Shown here in pieces: positions 18,647 to 30,849 of a stretch of 64,000 nucleotides of DNA. The stretch covers positions 9,842,041 through 9,906,040 of the forward strand of contig CM038917.1 of assembly GCA_021904315.1 (NCBI GenBank). The letters are read 5' to 3'. This stretch comes from Sphagnum magellanicum (lineage: Eukaryota > Streptophyta > Sphagnopsida > Sphagnales > Sphagnaceae). Under the pieces are notes generated by a model. The model was not told the origin of the DNA and searched no databases. It saw only the letters and a program-made list of their open reading frames with translations. How positions within the stretch are numbered: the first letter of the stretch is position 1; every line of letters starts with the position of its first letter. Position numbers and translations under genes: made by a program.

Positions 18647-21600
18647 CATTATGAGAAATAGGGTGAAATATGATTGGGATTGCAACTTGGTTTTTGAGTT
18701 GCAATGACCACTTGCAATCCAACATTTCTATGCCATGAGTCCTATTTGACAAGTCGCATGAGTTGTAACAAATGCAACTCATGCGAAACAACTTCATTAT
18801 AATTTCATAGTAACAACTTCTATGCAACTACAAATGCAACTAATATGCAACTTTATTGTAATTCTAGGTGTAGGGGGAACATATTACAAATTGGAATTGC
18901 ATTTCCACTTGGTGACAAATAACTTATGCACATTGGAGTACATGTATGTAACCACAAGTTCATCACATGGCAACTACCTTGAAATTGAAACTATGGATGT
19001 CTATTGTTAAATGATTATTAAACAACTTCTTCCTTTCACCATTTTTGTGCAATAGTTGTTTCATAGTTATCCCATAATTGGCCCCTAAAACAATAGGCAA
19101 CCTCACAATTAAATTACCAAAGAGCTAAACAAATTTACAATTATGTAATTTTTTCAAAACAACTATAGTGATACTATTGTAGTATTATTTAATAACTACA
19201 TTTTTTACACATAATGGCATTTTCGCAATTAAAATAGAACCATGGGGTTCACCATAATTGCCATGGAGTTGAAAGATTACAAGGGGCAACTATTGAACTA
19301 TTATGTAATAATGAACTAGTAGGGCTATTGCAATTAAAAAATAACTATTGTGTTCATATTGAGCACTACTCTATATCTATATTCCCCAACAAATGGACAT
19401 TGGTTTACAACTATAGATGTTATATTATTAGGTCCATATAGTTGTAAAGTAGTTGTTTAAATTACCAACTATCACTAAATGACAATTACTTATAACTTAA
19501 GAACAACAAAACTTAAAGCAATTGAACATCAACCAATGTTTTTTTCAATTACAACTATGTGCATATTATTTAACATTGGTTTGGAACTTAATATAATCCA
19601 TTGAACTATATATAAACATATATGCATTAACATTCAAGGTTTAGGGCAAAAAGATGTTCCTTTTGATTGAAATATAATTTAATTATAAATTTAAGTATAA
19701 TGCCCAAGCTAATTATGGCAAAGGTTTCCTTTTCCCATACAAAGGGTCATCACAAATACAATGAGCCACAACAATCAAATATTGTTGTTTATAATTCTTA
19801 AATTTTATTTCCATTTAATTTGTGAGATTTTTTTTTATTTTGTTGAAATGGAACTTAAAACACAACTTTTTCATTCTACTTTGTCTACTTGAAATTTGTC
19901 ATATTATGACAGTTAATGATGTGAAATGAGGTTAATAACATATGAATAACATTGTAATGTTGAAAATATTTATATGTCCATATTTCAAACCTATATGAAA
20001 TTATTTTACAACTATAGTGACACTAACTTTGCTCTAATAAAAAATATACATAACACATTATGATTTCATTGTAATAACATTAACATAATGCAATTACAAT
20101 GTCATTAAGACTCACATAATGTGACAATAATGTCACAAAATATCATTTGTAACTCTAATACATATTAAACTACAACTTGCATTCATACATAATGATAATT
20201 TTCAAAATAAGATGCATCACATAATTGGAGTATCAAAGTTAGACTTATCATATTTGGTTTCTTGTTTCACCTTTGTTGTTTTACCATTTGTCCTACATGT
20301 TTTGGTTTGATTCACTACAAATAAACAACACATTTAATGACATAGTTATTAACAAATTAGCCAAAATGTATAATATCACTTGTGCATGTTCTTCTACTTA
20401 ACTATATATTTTCAAACACAACCACCACTTCTTTTTGAAAAAACCTTACCTTTTATGTACAACTTTGATTTTGTTACAATCAAACATTATCAATAAAACC
20501 CTAATAACACCCCAAAAAACCAATGAAAATTTAAATAGATGTAGAAACTGGTTTTGTTTGAATGAGCGAAAAAGCACGTTGGACAACCGCCAAAACTTTA
20601 TAAAAATTGTAATTTTGTTAGATATATATTTTTGGTGCCACTTTAATGCCATGTTAATCATGGAATATAATGATAAATGACTAATATGAATGTTGAAGAA
20701 TTCAAAAAAGAAATTAAAAAAAAATATTTTGGTTTTTGGTTTTAATAAAGGACATTTGAACTTGAGCAATAGTTGTATCAAAAGAAGTCAACTTTGTAAA
20801 AAACTAAGCTAAATACTCTTTTTATAAAGGAATTTTGATGAGTGAAAAATTGAGTTGATGTTACTTAATTATCCACATTCAAAAAGCACTCACAATTTGA
20901 AAGTTGTGAAATTTAAAACTTTAAAAAATTAAAATCTATTGAATAGAAATTTAAAATTTCAAGAATCTTTTACCACATGTAAATGGGGTGTAATGTACAT
21001 GACATCTAAAACAAAGTTGTAGTTTATGAAAAAAATAATTAGAAAAAAAAACAAATTTTCATACAATTTGAAATTAATATTTTTTTTCAAAACGAAAGAT
21101 AAAATTTGGTAGAATATGTACATTTTTCAAAAATAGTTATTCTTGAAAAGTAAATATTAAAAAATTGATGTATTTTTAATAACATATTGCAACAGATTTC
21201 ATCTCAAAAATCTTTTTACGAGAAAGTGAAAATGACCACAAAAGGACTGCAATCCTTGAGTCCTTCACCATCGTTGGCTTATTTGATTGTGATCGCACCC
21301 CTTTTGTCATTTGCTTAGGAGGTTTTCACCCAAATTTCATATTCTCAAATTTCTCCAAGTTGAAATGTAATTGCATTCTAGTTGTTCACAATGACCACAT
21401 GTATGATTTAACTAACATGAGTGACTTGGCTAACATGTCAAAATTGGTAGATTTGGTTGTTTTGATTCGCATGTCTATTAGATGTTGGGTGTTAGAAAAA
21501 TAAACCCCATCTCTTTTCTAGTTCATCATAATTTTCTGAAGAGTAGGCATAAGCACATGAAGGTTGTTGATGTAGAAAGGGATATCTATTAAATTATTAT

Positions 21601-22321
21601 CACATGCCATTTGCTTTTACATATTTTCACATTTCAAATTTCAATTTGAAATTTACTTGCATATTAATTGTTCATAATAACCATGTGTATATGTGAATTT
21701 TTTTAATAACATTGGTAATGTAATGTGCATTGTAATGGGATTGATAATACAATGTAATGTTGCTTCAATCTCATTTAAGAACTACATTTTCAATTAATTA
21801 TATAGTTTGCATGTCTGATGTGATATTGTGGGTTGCAACATAATTGACACTTGTTAGTTGTATCATTGTTGAATAATTGTCCCAAAATAGTTAACAATAA
21901 TCTTCATATAGTCAAAACTTATGCATTGACATAATTAGTTGTAAAATAGTTTCAACTACCAAATTTAATTGATGATGGCAATGCATACATGTCACATGAT
22001 CGTATCTATTAAGGCCATACACTGATTGCAAAGTTATCATTGATGGGGTTTTACATTTACCATAATTATAATGTTATTGTCACATGCAATTAAAATGCAA
22101 CTTGCCAACAAAATCAAACATGGCTAACTACAATTATATTTGTAATGCATACAAATGTCCATTTTGTAATTACAGTATGACTCCTTGATTTTTTAATGTG
22201 ACATTTTATTTATTAATTCGTCCTATTTCCATGGGATAGTTGTAGTGTAGATGTATATTAATTGTTTTGGAGCTTTAGTTACAATGCAGTGTAGTTGTTG
22301 TTGACATGATTTTTCATAGTG
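18647..22321. mobile_element. Second CACTA element, non-autonomous, 3,675 bp
   Basis: Left end CATTATGAGAAATAGGG (18647) and the reverse complement of the right end, CACTATGAAAAATCATG (right end 22321), are diverged CACTA-type termini. Flanking trinucleotides are ATT (18644-18646) and GTT (22322-22324), one mutation apart. Removing the element restores the integrase frame: left flank GAATTCTAATAATT plus right GTGTGAGAAA gives a GEFxxLCEK-type reading followed by INHRTTS. The interior is AT-rich with many TTGCAACT/GTTGCAA motifs near the left end. It has no recognisable transposase or captured gene; the longest frames are about 110 codons and low complexity. Confidence 0.75.
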
Positions 22322-23110
22322 GTTGTGTGAGAAAATATTAATTAATCATCGCACAACTTCATAAGACCATCTTGAGGCAAATGGATTGATTGAACGAATG
22401 GTGCAAATGGTAAAACAAAGTTTGCAAAAGTATTGACTCTAAAAAATCCATATTAAAGATTAGGATCTATAATTACCATGGTTAGTTATGGGGCATAAGT
22501 TTAGTCAACAAACTTTTCTTGCATCATTGTTACCATATTTTTGGTTATTTGGTCATGAGCTTGAACTATCAACCTCAATCTGACAAAATGAGATGGCAAT
22601 AATCATTATTTGGATGATCCAAATGTGTGACTTCATGTGAGTAACAAGCAACCTTGTTCCAACATGTAATATGCCAATGACTATGGAAAATTTGATAACA
22701 ATTCAATGCTAAAATACATTTTATTATGCCAATATCCATGGAGGTGGTTATTAACTTTGAATCCATGGATTTGAATCATGAGATTATCTATACTTGTGGT
22801 AAACAACACCAACTATGTTAGATGTGATTGCATCATGTGTTATTTTGTGTGTGCAAAAGGTTTTACCTTTTGCAATGTTGTTGTTGGGGGTTGAGATGGT
22901 TAGACATGGAAGGACCACATGAGTAACCACCATTGTGTCATCTTTTTAATGTGGATGGGCAAATTGACTTGTCCCTAACGATGGTCCCTATTGGCCTATG
23001 GTGTATGTTGTGCAAACAATTTTTAGGGGCCACCATTATGCTGATTTGTCATCCTTTTTCCTAAAGGTGGAACATGGGATGTTTTATGCCACCATTAAAA
23101 AAGATATAGG
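22322..23110 (+). pseudogene. Ty3/gypsy integrase C-terminal half with PHD-finger-like tail
   Basis: Frame-broken translation gives CEKILINHRTTS, then DHLEANGLIERMVQMVKQ (integrase core end), LPWLVMGHKFSQQTF, PMTMENLITIQ, and DYLYLW with KVLPFAMLLLG (the beta-rich C-terminal region). At about 22990-23090 a Cys/His pattern follows: WCMLCKQFLGATIMLICH, then RWNMGCFMPPLKK. Its spacing resembles a PHD finger (C-x2-C ... C-H/D ... W-x3-C, then PPL). Several codons have turned into stops. It is the 3' coding end of the Ty3/gypsy element. Confidence 0.65.
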
Positions 23111-23545
23111 TGTAGTTGCTAATTAATATGGTAACTACATGACAATTGTCAAAATTGTTAATTTTGGGGCCTATTTAAATCATAACTAGGTTAGTAATAA
23201 ATTAAATTAACATAATCAATTGCACTTTAACTTGGAACTAATTCATGTGTGAAAGGGGTTCAAACTATTTAATGTTTGGGATATAATTTGAAGTTCCAAA
23301 ACACATGGTGTTATTCAACTTTGCTATTTTTATTTGTTTTGTAAGTTTTCTATTGTCCATGGTTTTGTGTGTTGTGGTTTTCCATATTATGTATTGGGCT
23401 TGGACTTTTGTTTGTTGCAAGTGAATCTTTATTTTCTTTAAGTATGATGCATTAATTGAAGTTTTTCAAGTTATTTTGTGTGGTGTGTGGACAACAATAG
23501 GTGTAGGTGTTGATATGGTAACGCACATCATGTTGGAGCTATTTT

Positions 23546-24672
23546 CATTGAAAAAAGTCTTAGTTTGTGATTATAATTTGCAATTCAAAATAAGCTACAT
23601 ATATAATTAAAATTCCATTAATTACATAAGTGAAATTGCATGCAACATCTAGTCACAAATGATGATTTATAATGATGTCATCACATTCCACACGGATGTT
23701 GTATATGGTCAATATTTACACCCTCATCCATTGACCATATGTATAAAGTTTGCAACTAATCACCATTATTTGCAACTATTTTATAACCCAACAAAGCGCT
23801 AGATGGCAACATAATATTTTGTTAAAATTATGTTTTAAAAATACTTAATGGATCCTCATTATCTATTTTAAATGGTGTTAGATCATGCCATGTGGCATGT
23901 TAATTGAGACTTGGCCATAATAAATTTAAATCAATATTTAGATAGGTAGGACATAAGTGGGTATGAAAGAAGGTAAATAAGATTATATGAGTTGGTAGGT
24001 AGGACTAGGTAAGGTAGGTGGGTAGTTAATCCAAAAGGTAGATTTGTAAATATTTTTATTTTATTTTAGGTTTTATAAATGTTTTCAATATAAAAATTTA
24101 AGGCAAAACACCTTCTTTACATACTTTTACAAGATGGAAATGGAAGAAAAAAACATATGTAACTATGTATAACAAATTATTACTATGAACTAACTAATTA
24201 CCTTGTAATGAATAGGAGATATTATTCATAGTAAATATAAGAATCAGTTTTAACTAATTAATAATTTACTTACCAACTTACTTAACCTACATAGGCACAA
24301 TATATATATATATATAATATGCCCTAAATATAAGATAATTAAATTAATGAATATATAAATATACTTTTAATATATTTCAAAACACTTTAATTTACACCAA
24401 AAGTATATGTGCATCATATAAAAATAACCAAGTTGTGATTACTTTTGCAACTAATTGAATATATAAACCTAATTGAATGAAAAGTATAAAAAACTAGTCA
24501 ACATGAAAGGATGCAAAACTTAATAATCGTTAATTAGTCACACCATAATAATAATAAAAGATTGAAATGAATAGTGACTAATTATAAAAATAACAAAATA
24601 TACTTGCAAATGACATTTAATCACATATGATCACAAATTAAATGGTTGCACAATACACAATTTCTTACAATG
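23546..24672. mobile_element. Third, decayed CACTA element, 1,127 bp
   Basis: The left end CATTGAAAAAAGTC (23546) and right end CAATTTCTTACAATG (ending 24672) are flanked by TTT on both sides. The last 65 bases align with the right end of the 9.9-kb Pack-CACTA, with TAGTCGC changed to TAATCAC and similar C-to-T/G-to-A shifts. A left internal segment (TGATGTCATCAC near 23673) aligns with TGACGTCATCA near 7577. It is a short non-coding relative that has been decaying longer. Confidence 0.7.
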
Positions 24673-24675
24673 TTT

Positions 24676-27204
24676 TACAAGTTATGGCCTTTCATTATCT
24701 TGTTGATTGTTAGGCTTGAGATTTCAATGTCCCATAAACAATGGGAGCCCCCTTTAGGTTGCTCTTTCATTAATGTAATGACCATTGGTGAGTGAATATT
24801 ATAAACAAGAACAAACCCCTGATGATTATCAAGGTGGGTTCTTAAGATTCGTAATTGCAAGTTTCAAAAAATTCAAAGATTTGGGTTTAGTATGTAAGCA
24901 TGGTTGTCAATTTATTTGGAAAAATCAAATAATCAGCCATAAAATTGTCAACTCTTTATCAATTCTTTGATAAAATCCACAAGTTTTTAAAGGTTTTTGA
25001 AATCATTAGGACCAATTGTTCTTTGATTTTGATTTTTCCAAAAAATCAAAGTTAATGGTTGTTTAAAAAATCAAATCACCACATAACACTAATAATGACC
25101 TTATCAATGGGCATTGAAACATTGTCCAGTGCAAGGCATGCTAATATAGTGTAACATTCCACTTGTGCAATAGAAAATCATTTCAAACACCCAATTTTGA
25201 TCAATTCAAATGTAGATCTTGAATCCAAAAGATTATTTCTCTTCATTTAAATTTGTTAATGTATTTTGGATTTGGATTTTGTAGGCCTTGAATGAAAATC
25301 TGAAAATCATAATATCATTACAAAATGACAATGGTCATAATTAACCAATTTTGGCCTATGAACAAATATATTTTTGATTAACACATTCAAATGCATCCTT
25401 GGCTTTTTTGTTAGAATGGATGCACATAAGGTGCCAAAGGGCAATTTCTGGTGAAATTGGAGGTATGAGGAAATGTTTCGCACATCTACCTATTTCAAGT
25501 ATCTTTTCCAAGAAATAATTTCGTCTCCCATAATGAAAATATGAACATTTGTTTAGAATATGAAGATTTAGCTCACCCTAGAACAATTTTACAAGTTTCT
25601 TTTTGATATTGGAATAGAAGTTCTCTTACAAATGAACTATTCACCTTAGTCACCAATGAAGTGGAATTCGGGAAAAAGAAAAAACATGAATTATTATGAA
25701 GTTGGAAAAACTGAAGTGTTCACTGAACCAACCTAAACAATGATGACACCAACTTCTTTTCTAGATCTAACTTATGCTTGGATCACGATTTGAGGTTTAA
25801 AATTTTATGTTTTCTCAAAATTGTTTACAATTTGATGAAGGTTGAATTTTTGCCAAGTTTTGCTTTGGCTATATTTGACTAGCCCTGAGGGCTGAAATGC
25901 TTCAAGATTGATCATTCATCAACATGTGGATTTTTGAAAATTGGTTGCTATGGCAAAAAACCAATACCACCTTTAAGAAAATTGTTGATGTATTTGAATA
26001 TAACTCCATCACTAGACAAAATATAGTATAGAAATGTCATATTAATGGTGGGATTTGTTTTATCTTTTCATTGTTTTATAGGTAAAATATATGGCATCCA
26101 TTGCTATTGTATGACATCTTTTCAATTATCCTTTCATCCACCCAAACTTGGATGTATGTTGGGAGGAACTATTGGGCTTTGTTCAAGGGATTGAATGACA
26201 GAAAATGGCCCTTAGATTCATGGTCTTAATGTGTTCATATTAAAAAATTTAAAGTGATAGAACAGATTTAATTATTACATTTACATACTTTTATCATCAA
26301 ATACTTTTTATATTGCAATCATTGAAATGGCCCATCCTTGTGACCTTTGAATTATTGCTGATTTTTTTCCAAAGTGCATTTGTTGTCCCTTGCATAAAAC
26401 ATGAACATTCTCAAGGCCCACTAAATTTGATTGTTTAAGTATACCATCCATTTTGCCAAGGTTGGTGTTGGCTTGTGTTCCAAACTGCACATAAAGGTCA
26501 TAGGGTCATGATTTTGATTCCTTGTCGGCTTTGTTCTCTGTTAGTTGTGCATGTTCTTAATCAGCTTTGTTTATTTTGTTGAAATGTACATGAGGTTGAA
26601 TTGTATTCAATAGAACTTTGGTTTTGTTCACGTTAATGCACTATTTTATACTTCACTTGACAATAACAAATTGTTAAGTGTGCCAATGGGACCAATCTTT
26701 CATACTTTCCTTTTTAAAAACATTTTCCTAACAAACTGTGTAACATGCCAATATTCCTAGTCTATGTGATGGCCTAGTTCATTACGGCATTTTGATAGTG
26801 TTTTGAACATTATATTTTATACATTTGTTCTTTCACGAATACCAAACTGTTTCCATCAACTCAACTATCACCACATACGCTAGGTTTATTAAACCCACAA
26901 AAATAATAGACTAACTCAGGCTAGTGAGATTTGTAGTTCCTTTCCCACTAAAATGAATCCAAGATCAATGACTTTTCTTGGAGGCGCTTTACAACATCTG
27001 CAAGTAATGCTATATTTTAAATTTTAAAGTAGGCTTTGGATCTCATCAGTTCAAATAAGCTTTTGATTGAAAGTGTTCTTAAACAAGGTATTTGTTACGA
27101 GGAGGAATTTTTAAATTTTTTTTCCCTTGCAGACTTTCCAAATTTAGAAATATGTGCTTATTCAAATAGATTTAGCAAACACTATGTACATTTCTTCGGT
27201 TTAA
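24676..27204. other. AT-rich DNA without recognisable genes
   Basis: No family resemblance was found in any frame. Multiple stops and AT-rich low complexity suggest old transposon remnants, possibly the 3' portion or LTR of the Ty3/gypsy element, but no LTR-like feature could be fixed. Confidence 0.45.
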
Positions 27205-27485
27205 TTTGGCTACTAAGAGACCTCACCTCACTCAAGAAGGTGAAGGTATGGGTATGGGTGCTGGTTTCCCCCAGACCTCCTGTGCATAGGTTATGTCCAT
27301 TCATATTCCAATTGACATGACGTAGTATAATGGGTACATGTACTATAGTAGTATGAATAGATAGCCTGTTTATAGTAGATTGTCTCAATCTGTGCATGAG
27401 TATAGGTTCCCAGTTCATGACCCCAGGGTGGACCAGCACCTACATTAGTACCTTTACCTTCTAGAATGAGGCTCTTAAGGTCCAT
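27205..27485. mobile_element. Foldback MITE-like element
   Basis: The left arm (about 27217-27275: AAGAGACCTCACCTCACTCAAGAAGG, then GGTATGGGTATGGGTGCTGG) and the right arm (about 27425-27482, reverse complement TTAAGAGCCTCATTCTAGAAGG, then GGTACTAATGTAGGTGCTGG) form an imperfect inverted repeat of about 60 bases. The loop is about 150 bases. Another arm-like copy (CACTCAAGAAGGTGAAGGTA) lies at 29350-29370. No clear target duplication was found. Confidence 0.6.
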
Positions 27486-29640
27486 TCATACTGAAGGGGT
27501 AAATGGAATAAAAAGAAAAAAATGAACTATAACCCTCACGCTATCCCATCCACATCAAAGGGTTAAAGTAACATCAAGAAAGGTGACATGTGAGCCTAAA
27601 GAAGGAACTAAATGCTCGGTTAGACTTTCACTTTAATGAGTACGATAGCTTACAATTTCCTAGATTCAGTTGCAAATTAGGAAGGGATAAATAGTTTAGT
27701 TTAATCCCTTGGAATTCATGGCATCAAATTTTCCTTCATGTTCCCAAGAAGTTCTAATTTGTAATTCTCCCCAAAAGACTCCCATCCCAACAATTTAAGT
27801 TGTTTTTCTCCTTCTCCTGTGTCTCTTGTTGTGTTGTTTTAGATTTCTTGATTCTTTTGGGGGTGTGACTTGCTATTGGTGATGGTGCTACCACAACCGC
27901 AGTTGCAACTACAAGGCACTATGTAACTGGGTTCCTTTGTTTTATTCAAGCACTTTTATAGGCACTTTCTTTTGTGAGACATGCAGCCATCTGCTGGCTC
28001 CACTTTTGTTGTTGTTTGGTTTTTGCTTCACTTTTGGTGTTGTATTTGTGAGTTTTAATGTGAATCATTGGTCCAAAAGACTTTACATTTTGGAATAAAC
28101 CTTGGAAGAACCCCTTACCACTTAAATGAACGGCAGCTTACCCTATCAGGCTTGCCCTGTTCCTGGGCGGAATAGGTCCTATAGGGTCCATTCCATAGTA
28201 CGTAGAAGTGTGCTATTGGTTATGTTCCTTAAATTATTGATGATGGCGTGAAAACTATTATGATGGGTGGTGCTAGTATTTGAGGATATTTAAGGAAGTA
28301 GGGTTTCAACAACAACAAGAGCATTTGTATAGGAGAAGGTCCTGCTATGAGGGCCTTCCAAATTTTCGCCCTCCTTTGGCCGACATTTTGAATGCCTCAA
28401 TGCAAGATTCAATTAACGCTATCATTTTATTTTATCAATTCCTTTTCTATGAATGGCACACGGATTAATTCACTCCACAAACTCTAAATGACTTAAACCC
28501 CCCCACCAACCATAGGTTAAATACAACAATAATAGATCTCTTATCCCTAAAGGCCCCCCTCAACTCTTTAGAATTTCCCTTTCATTTGTTTTGGTGTCAT
28601 GATTTCTTTTAACCTTCATAGCTTTTCATGGGAGGATGCTACCCCTACCCTCTATAAACTTTGTGGGTGTCAGTGCATAGAACTAGTCTGCTGATTTTAT
28701 TCCTGGTGCTCTAACAATATGGTCACATTTGCACAGTCGCTGCAAAGAGCAGGACGTGAACAATCAAATGTTTTTCATGCTGTACCCCTTACAAAATCAT
28801 CCAGTCTGTGCAGTACAATGCACTGACACCTGCAAACTTTGTACTGGGTGTTTTAACATCATCCTCTGGTTTTCATCAAGAGCAACATAAAATACAGCTA
28901 GGAGAACAATGTACCACAGTAGAAGTACCTGAACCGAGGCATATAAATTAAATTATTTTTCGTTTTGTCAAATTTTTGAAAAATTATTTAATATTTGTGC
29001 TAAAATTTTAATAAAACCCAAAGTTCATCTTGTCGAGGTTTGAATCAAAGACCCACAAATACTGAGTACTAAAAACTGAGACAGTATGCACAGACAAGAC
29101 TACTCCATAACCTTGAAGGGAAATCGTTTATTATTTTATATAACCATTATTACCTGCCAAAAATTTCAGAATTAAAAAACCAAGTGCCGAAGTTAAGATT
29201 TAAATTTTAATTAATTATTCAGCAGTTTGTTGCTAAAATCGTTCAGGTACTATGGTAATCGTGCAACTGACATGGTGTAGAGGACAGAGGGGGCTTTTAC
29301 TGTGGTGCTTGTGTAGGTGCTGCTGGTTGAGGTAACAAGGCTAATTTGCTCACTCAAGAAGGTGAAGGTACGAGTGAGTGAAGGTGACTGATGTAAGTTT
29401 GCCAACTTTATTAATAAAAGCATCAACTGCTGATGCAACCTTGCCAACTGTATTAATAAAAGCACCAATACAGAGAGAAAATGGAGGTACAAAAGAAATG
29501 CCAGGGTATATTCACATCTCCTATTAAATTAGATGATGTGCCTCCCAAGTTCAATTTGTTTTTGCAACGAGCCAATTTGATTGGGTCATCACTCAAAAAA
29601 AAATGAAACTATGGAAGTTTCCTAAATTAGAAGGTTCTAT
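27486..29640. other. Intergenic DNA with repeat fragments, no recognisable gene
   Basis: The sequence is mixed AT-rich and moderately GC. A piece near 29263-29370 shares motifs (GTGCTTGTGTAGGTGCTGCTGGTT; ACTCAAGAAGGTGAAGG) with the foldback at 27205. No protein family is recognisable. Confidence 0.45.
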
Positions 29641-29960
29641 TCTGAAGAATAGAGTTCTTCCCCTTTGGCCCACCTATATAGGTGAAAAGAGGACAACATT
29701 TGCCAAAGCATATGGGATAAAATTAAGGTGCTATAGAGAACATGTTGGGGAACATGTTGGGAACTCATTGAGAACTTAAAGGGAACATAGTGGGAACACA
29801 TTGGGAGATAGGGAATTTAAAAAAAAATCCCCCGGTCTGGCGCCCTCCCCTCAAAAAGCTTAAAAGACAAAAAAGCAAGGCATGCTTGGGTCTTCCCATT
29901 GACTGCATGAAATTTCTCTTCCCTAAAGAGTTGGTCACCATTCTTGGCCTGGGCCTGCAA
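29640..29960 (+). repeat. Dispersed repeat copy A, with TATA-like motif
   Basis: The segment begins GAAGAATAGAGTTCTTCCCCTTTGGCCCACCTATATAGGTGA and continues GAGGACAACATTTGCCAAAGCAT. It aligns with 34500-34800 in the same orientation, including a run of GGGAACAT-type repeats and a final TTCCCA(T/C)TG(A/G)(C/T)TGCATG. The CTATATAGG resembles a TATA box, so an LTR or other pol II promoter-bearing repeat is plausible. Confidence 0.6.
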
Positions 29961-30061
29961 AGAACAACCTACCTATTAAGCTCAAAAGATGTTAGATTTG
30001 AACTCAGAGGCCCTGCTTTTTGTAAGCACCAGATAATTGTTTAAATGAATTTTGGGATTTT

Positions 30062-30250
30062 TACCGTGGTACCAACGTGGGTGCTGGTTCACCTAAGGCC
30101 AAAAGAACAGTTCCTAAGTGCAAGCTGAATTGTTATCAGTCAGATGTCAAACACTAAGGATCCTACCTCAACTGCCAACTGCTTGTATCAAGTGGGCAGT
30201 GGGAGTCAGAGGTGGCCTTGGGTGAACCGGCCCGCTGGCCATGAGAGGTG
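30062..30250. mobile_element. Foldback MITE-like element
   Basis: GGTGCTGGTTCACCTAAGGCC near 30080-30101 is inverted at about 30212-30235 (GGCCTTGGGTGAACCGGC). A third end-like copy (CGGTACCAGTGCAGGTGCTG, then CTTCACCC) is at 33156-33183. The shared core links it to the repeats at 27205 and 1439. Confidence 0.55.
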
Positions 30251-30593
30251 CATCTGGACAGCAGGAGGTGGCTAAAACTCATCCCTGCACACTGGCATAT
30301 TTTGAAGTCCTTTTTTACCCTAGCCCACCAAATCTCGAGCTAGCCTACATGAAAAAAAAGAAGAAGGAAAAAATACAATTTGGTGTATATTAGAGTTATC
30401 CGTAAAGCCATGCCATCTTGGGCCTGTGTTGCACCCCTCATTTGATGCTTCATCCCCGCAAAGTAATGAAAATTTATTAAATAAGGGTATGAAATACCGA
30501 GACTCAGGATTAAATGCAGGAGGCGCGAGAACATTTACAGTACACAAAGCAGGAGCAGTGATTGGTTGAAGGCGTTCAGGAAAAGAAAGGACA

Positions 30594-30644
30594 GGGCAAA
30601 CTCAGTTTAGCACCGAATTTGCTGCTAAACTGAGTTTCATGCCC
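30594..30644. repeat. Strong hairpin
   Basis: AAACTCAGTTTAGCA (30598-30612) and TGCTAAACTGAGTTT (30623-30637) are perfect reverse complements around a 10-base loop. An outer GGGCA/TGCCC pairing has a small bulge. It stands inside an otherwise non-coding stretch and is probably the core of a short MITE. Confidence 0.75.
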
Positions 30645-30849
30645 CCGTTGAAGCCCAGTGTACCTTTTTTTGTTCCTGTTTTTTGAAATCTCATACCCTA
30701 TGTGACCAAACAGGCGGGTTCCGGTGCCGTCTTTTCCTGACTTTACAGATAACTTTAATAAACTAATAAAAAGTTAAAAAGTAATATTAGAGCTACCCTT
30801 ATTGTAGTGATATATATTAAAAAGGCGGTAGGTACCTACTTGAATAGGT

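Larger units (their letters stand above)
7081..23110 (+). mobile_element. Decayed Ty3/gypsy retrotransposon, split by two nested CACTA elements
   Basis: Pol domains lie in order on the + strand, with many stops and frameshifts. Reverse transcriptase remnant: 7081-7200 (VFERLKEHNLKLHIDKC). RT/RNase H linker: about 7270-7435 (AFQELK-type motif, seen as TFQELKAQLT). RNase H: about 17480-17870 (TNNKMETKYSSYEMEA, then RWARRVN). Integrase: about 18060-18646 and 22322-22600 (RASFNAPTFHL; INHRTTS; NGLIERMVQMVKQ). An integrase C-terminal region runs to about 22980, followed by a Cys-rich PHD-like segment at 22990-23090. The element is a dead copy. Removing the CACTA insertions at 7436-17317 and 18647-22321 rejoins the reading frame. 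LTRs were not identified, so the true ends are unknown. Confidence 0.8.

Noticed and set aside
20446..20781. A 111-codon minus-strand frame inside the second CACTA as a transposase
   Set aside because: It is low-complexity, Phe/Lys/Leu-rich translation of AT-rich DNA with no catalytic motif.
18650..22334. TATGAGAAA / TGTGAGAAA as a 9-bp Mutator-type target duplication around the insertion in the integrase
   Set aside because: The left GAGAAA belongs to the terminal repeat CATTATGAGAAATAGGG. With CACTA ends the integrase frame is restored exactly and the flanks are ATT/GTT, which explains the data better.
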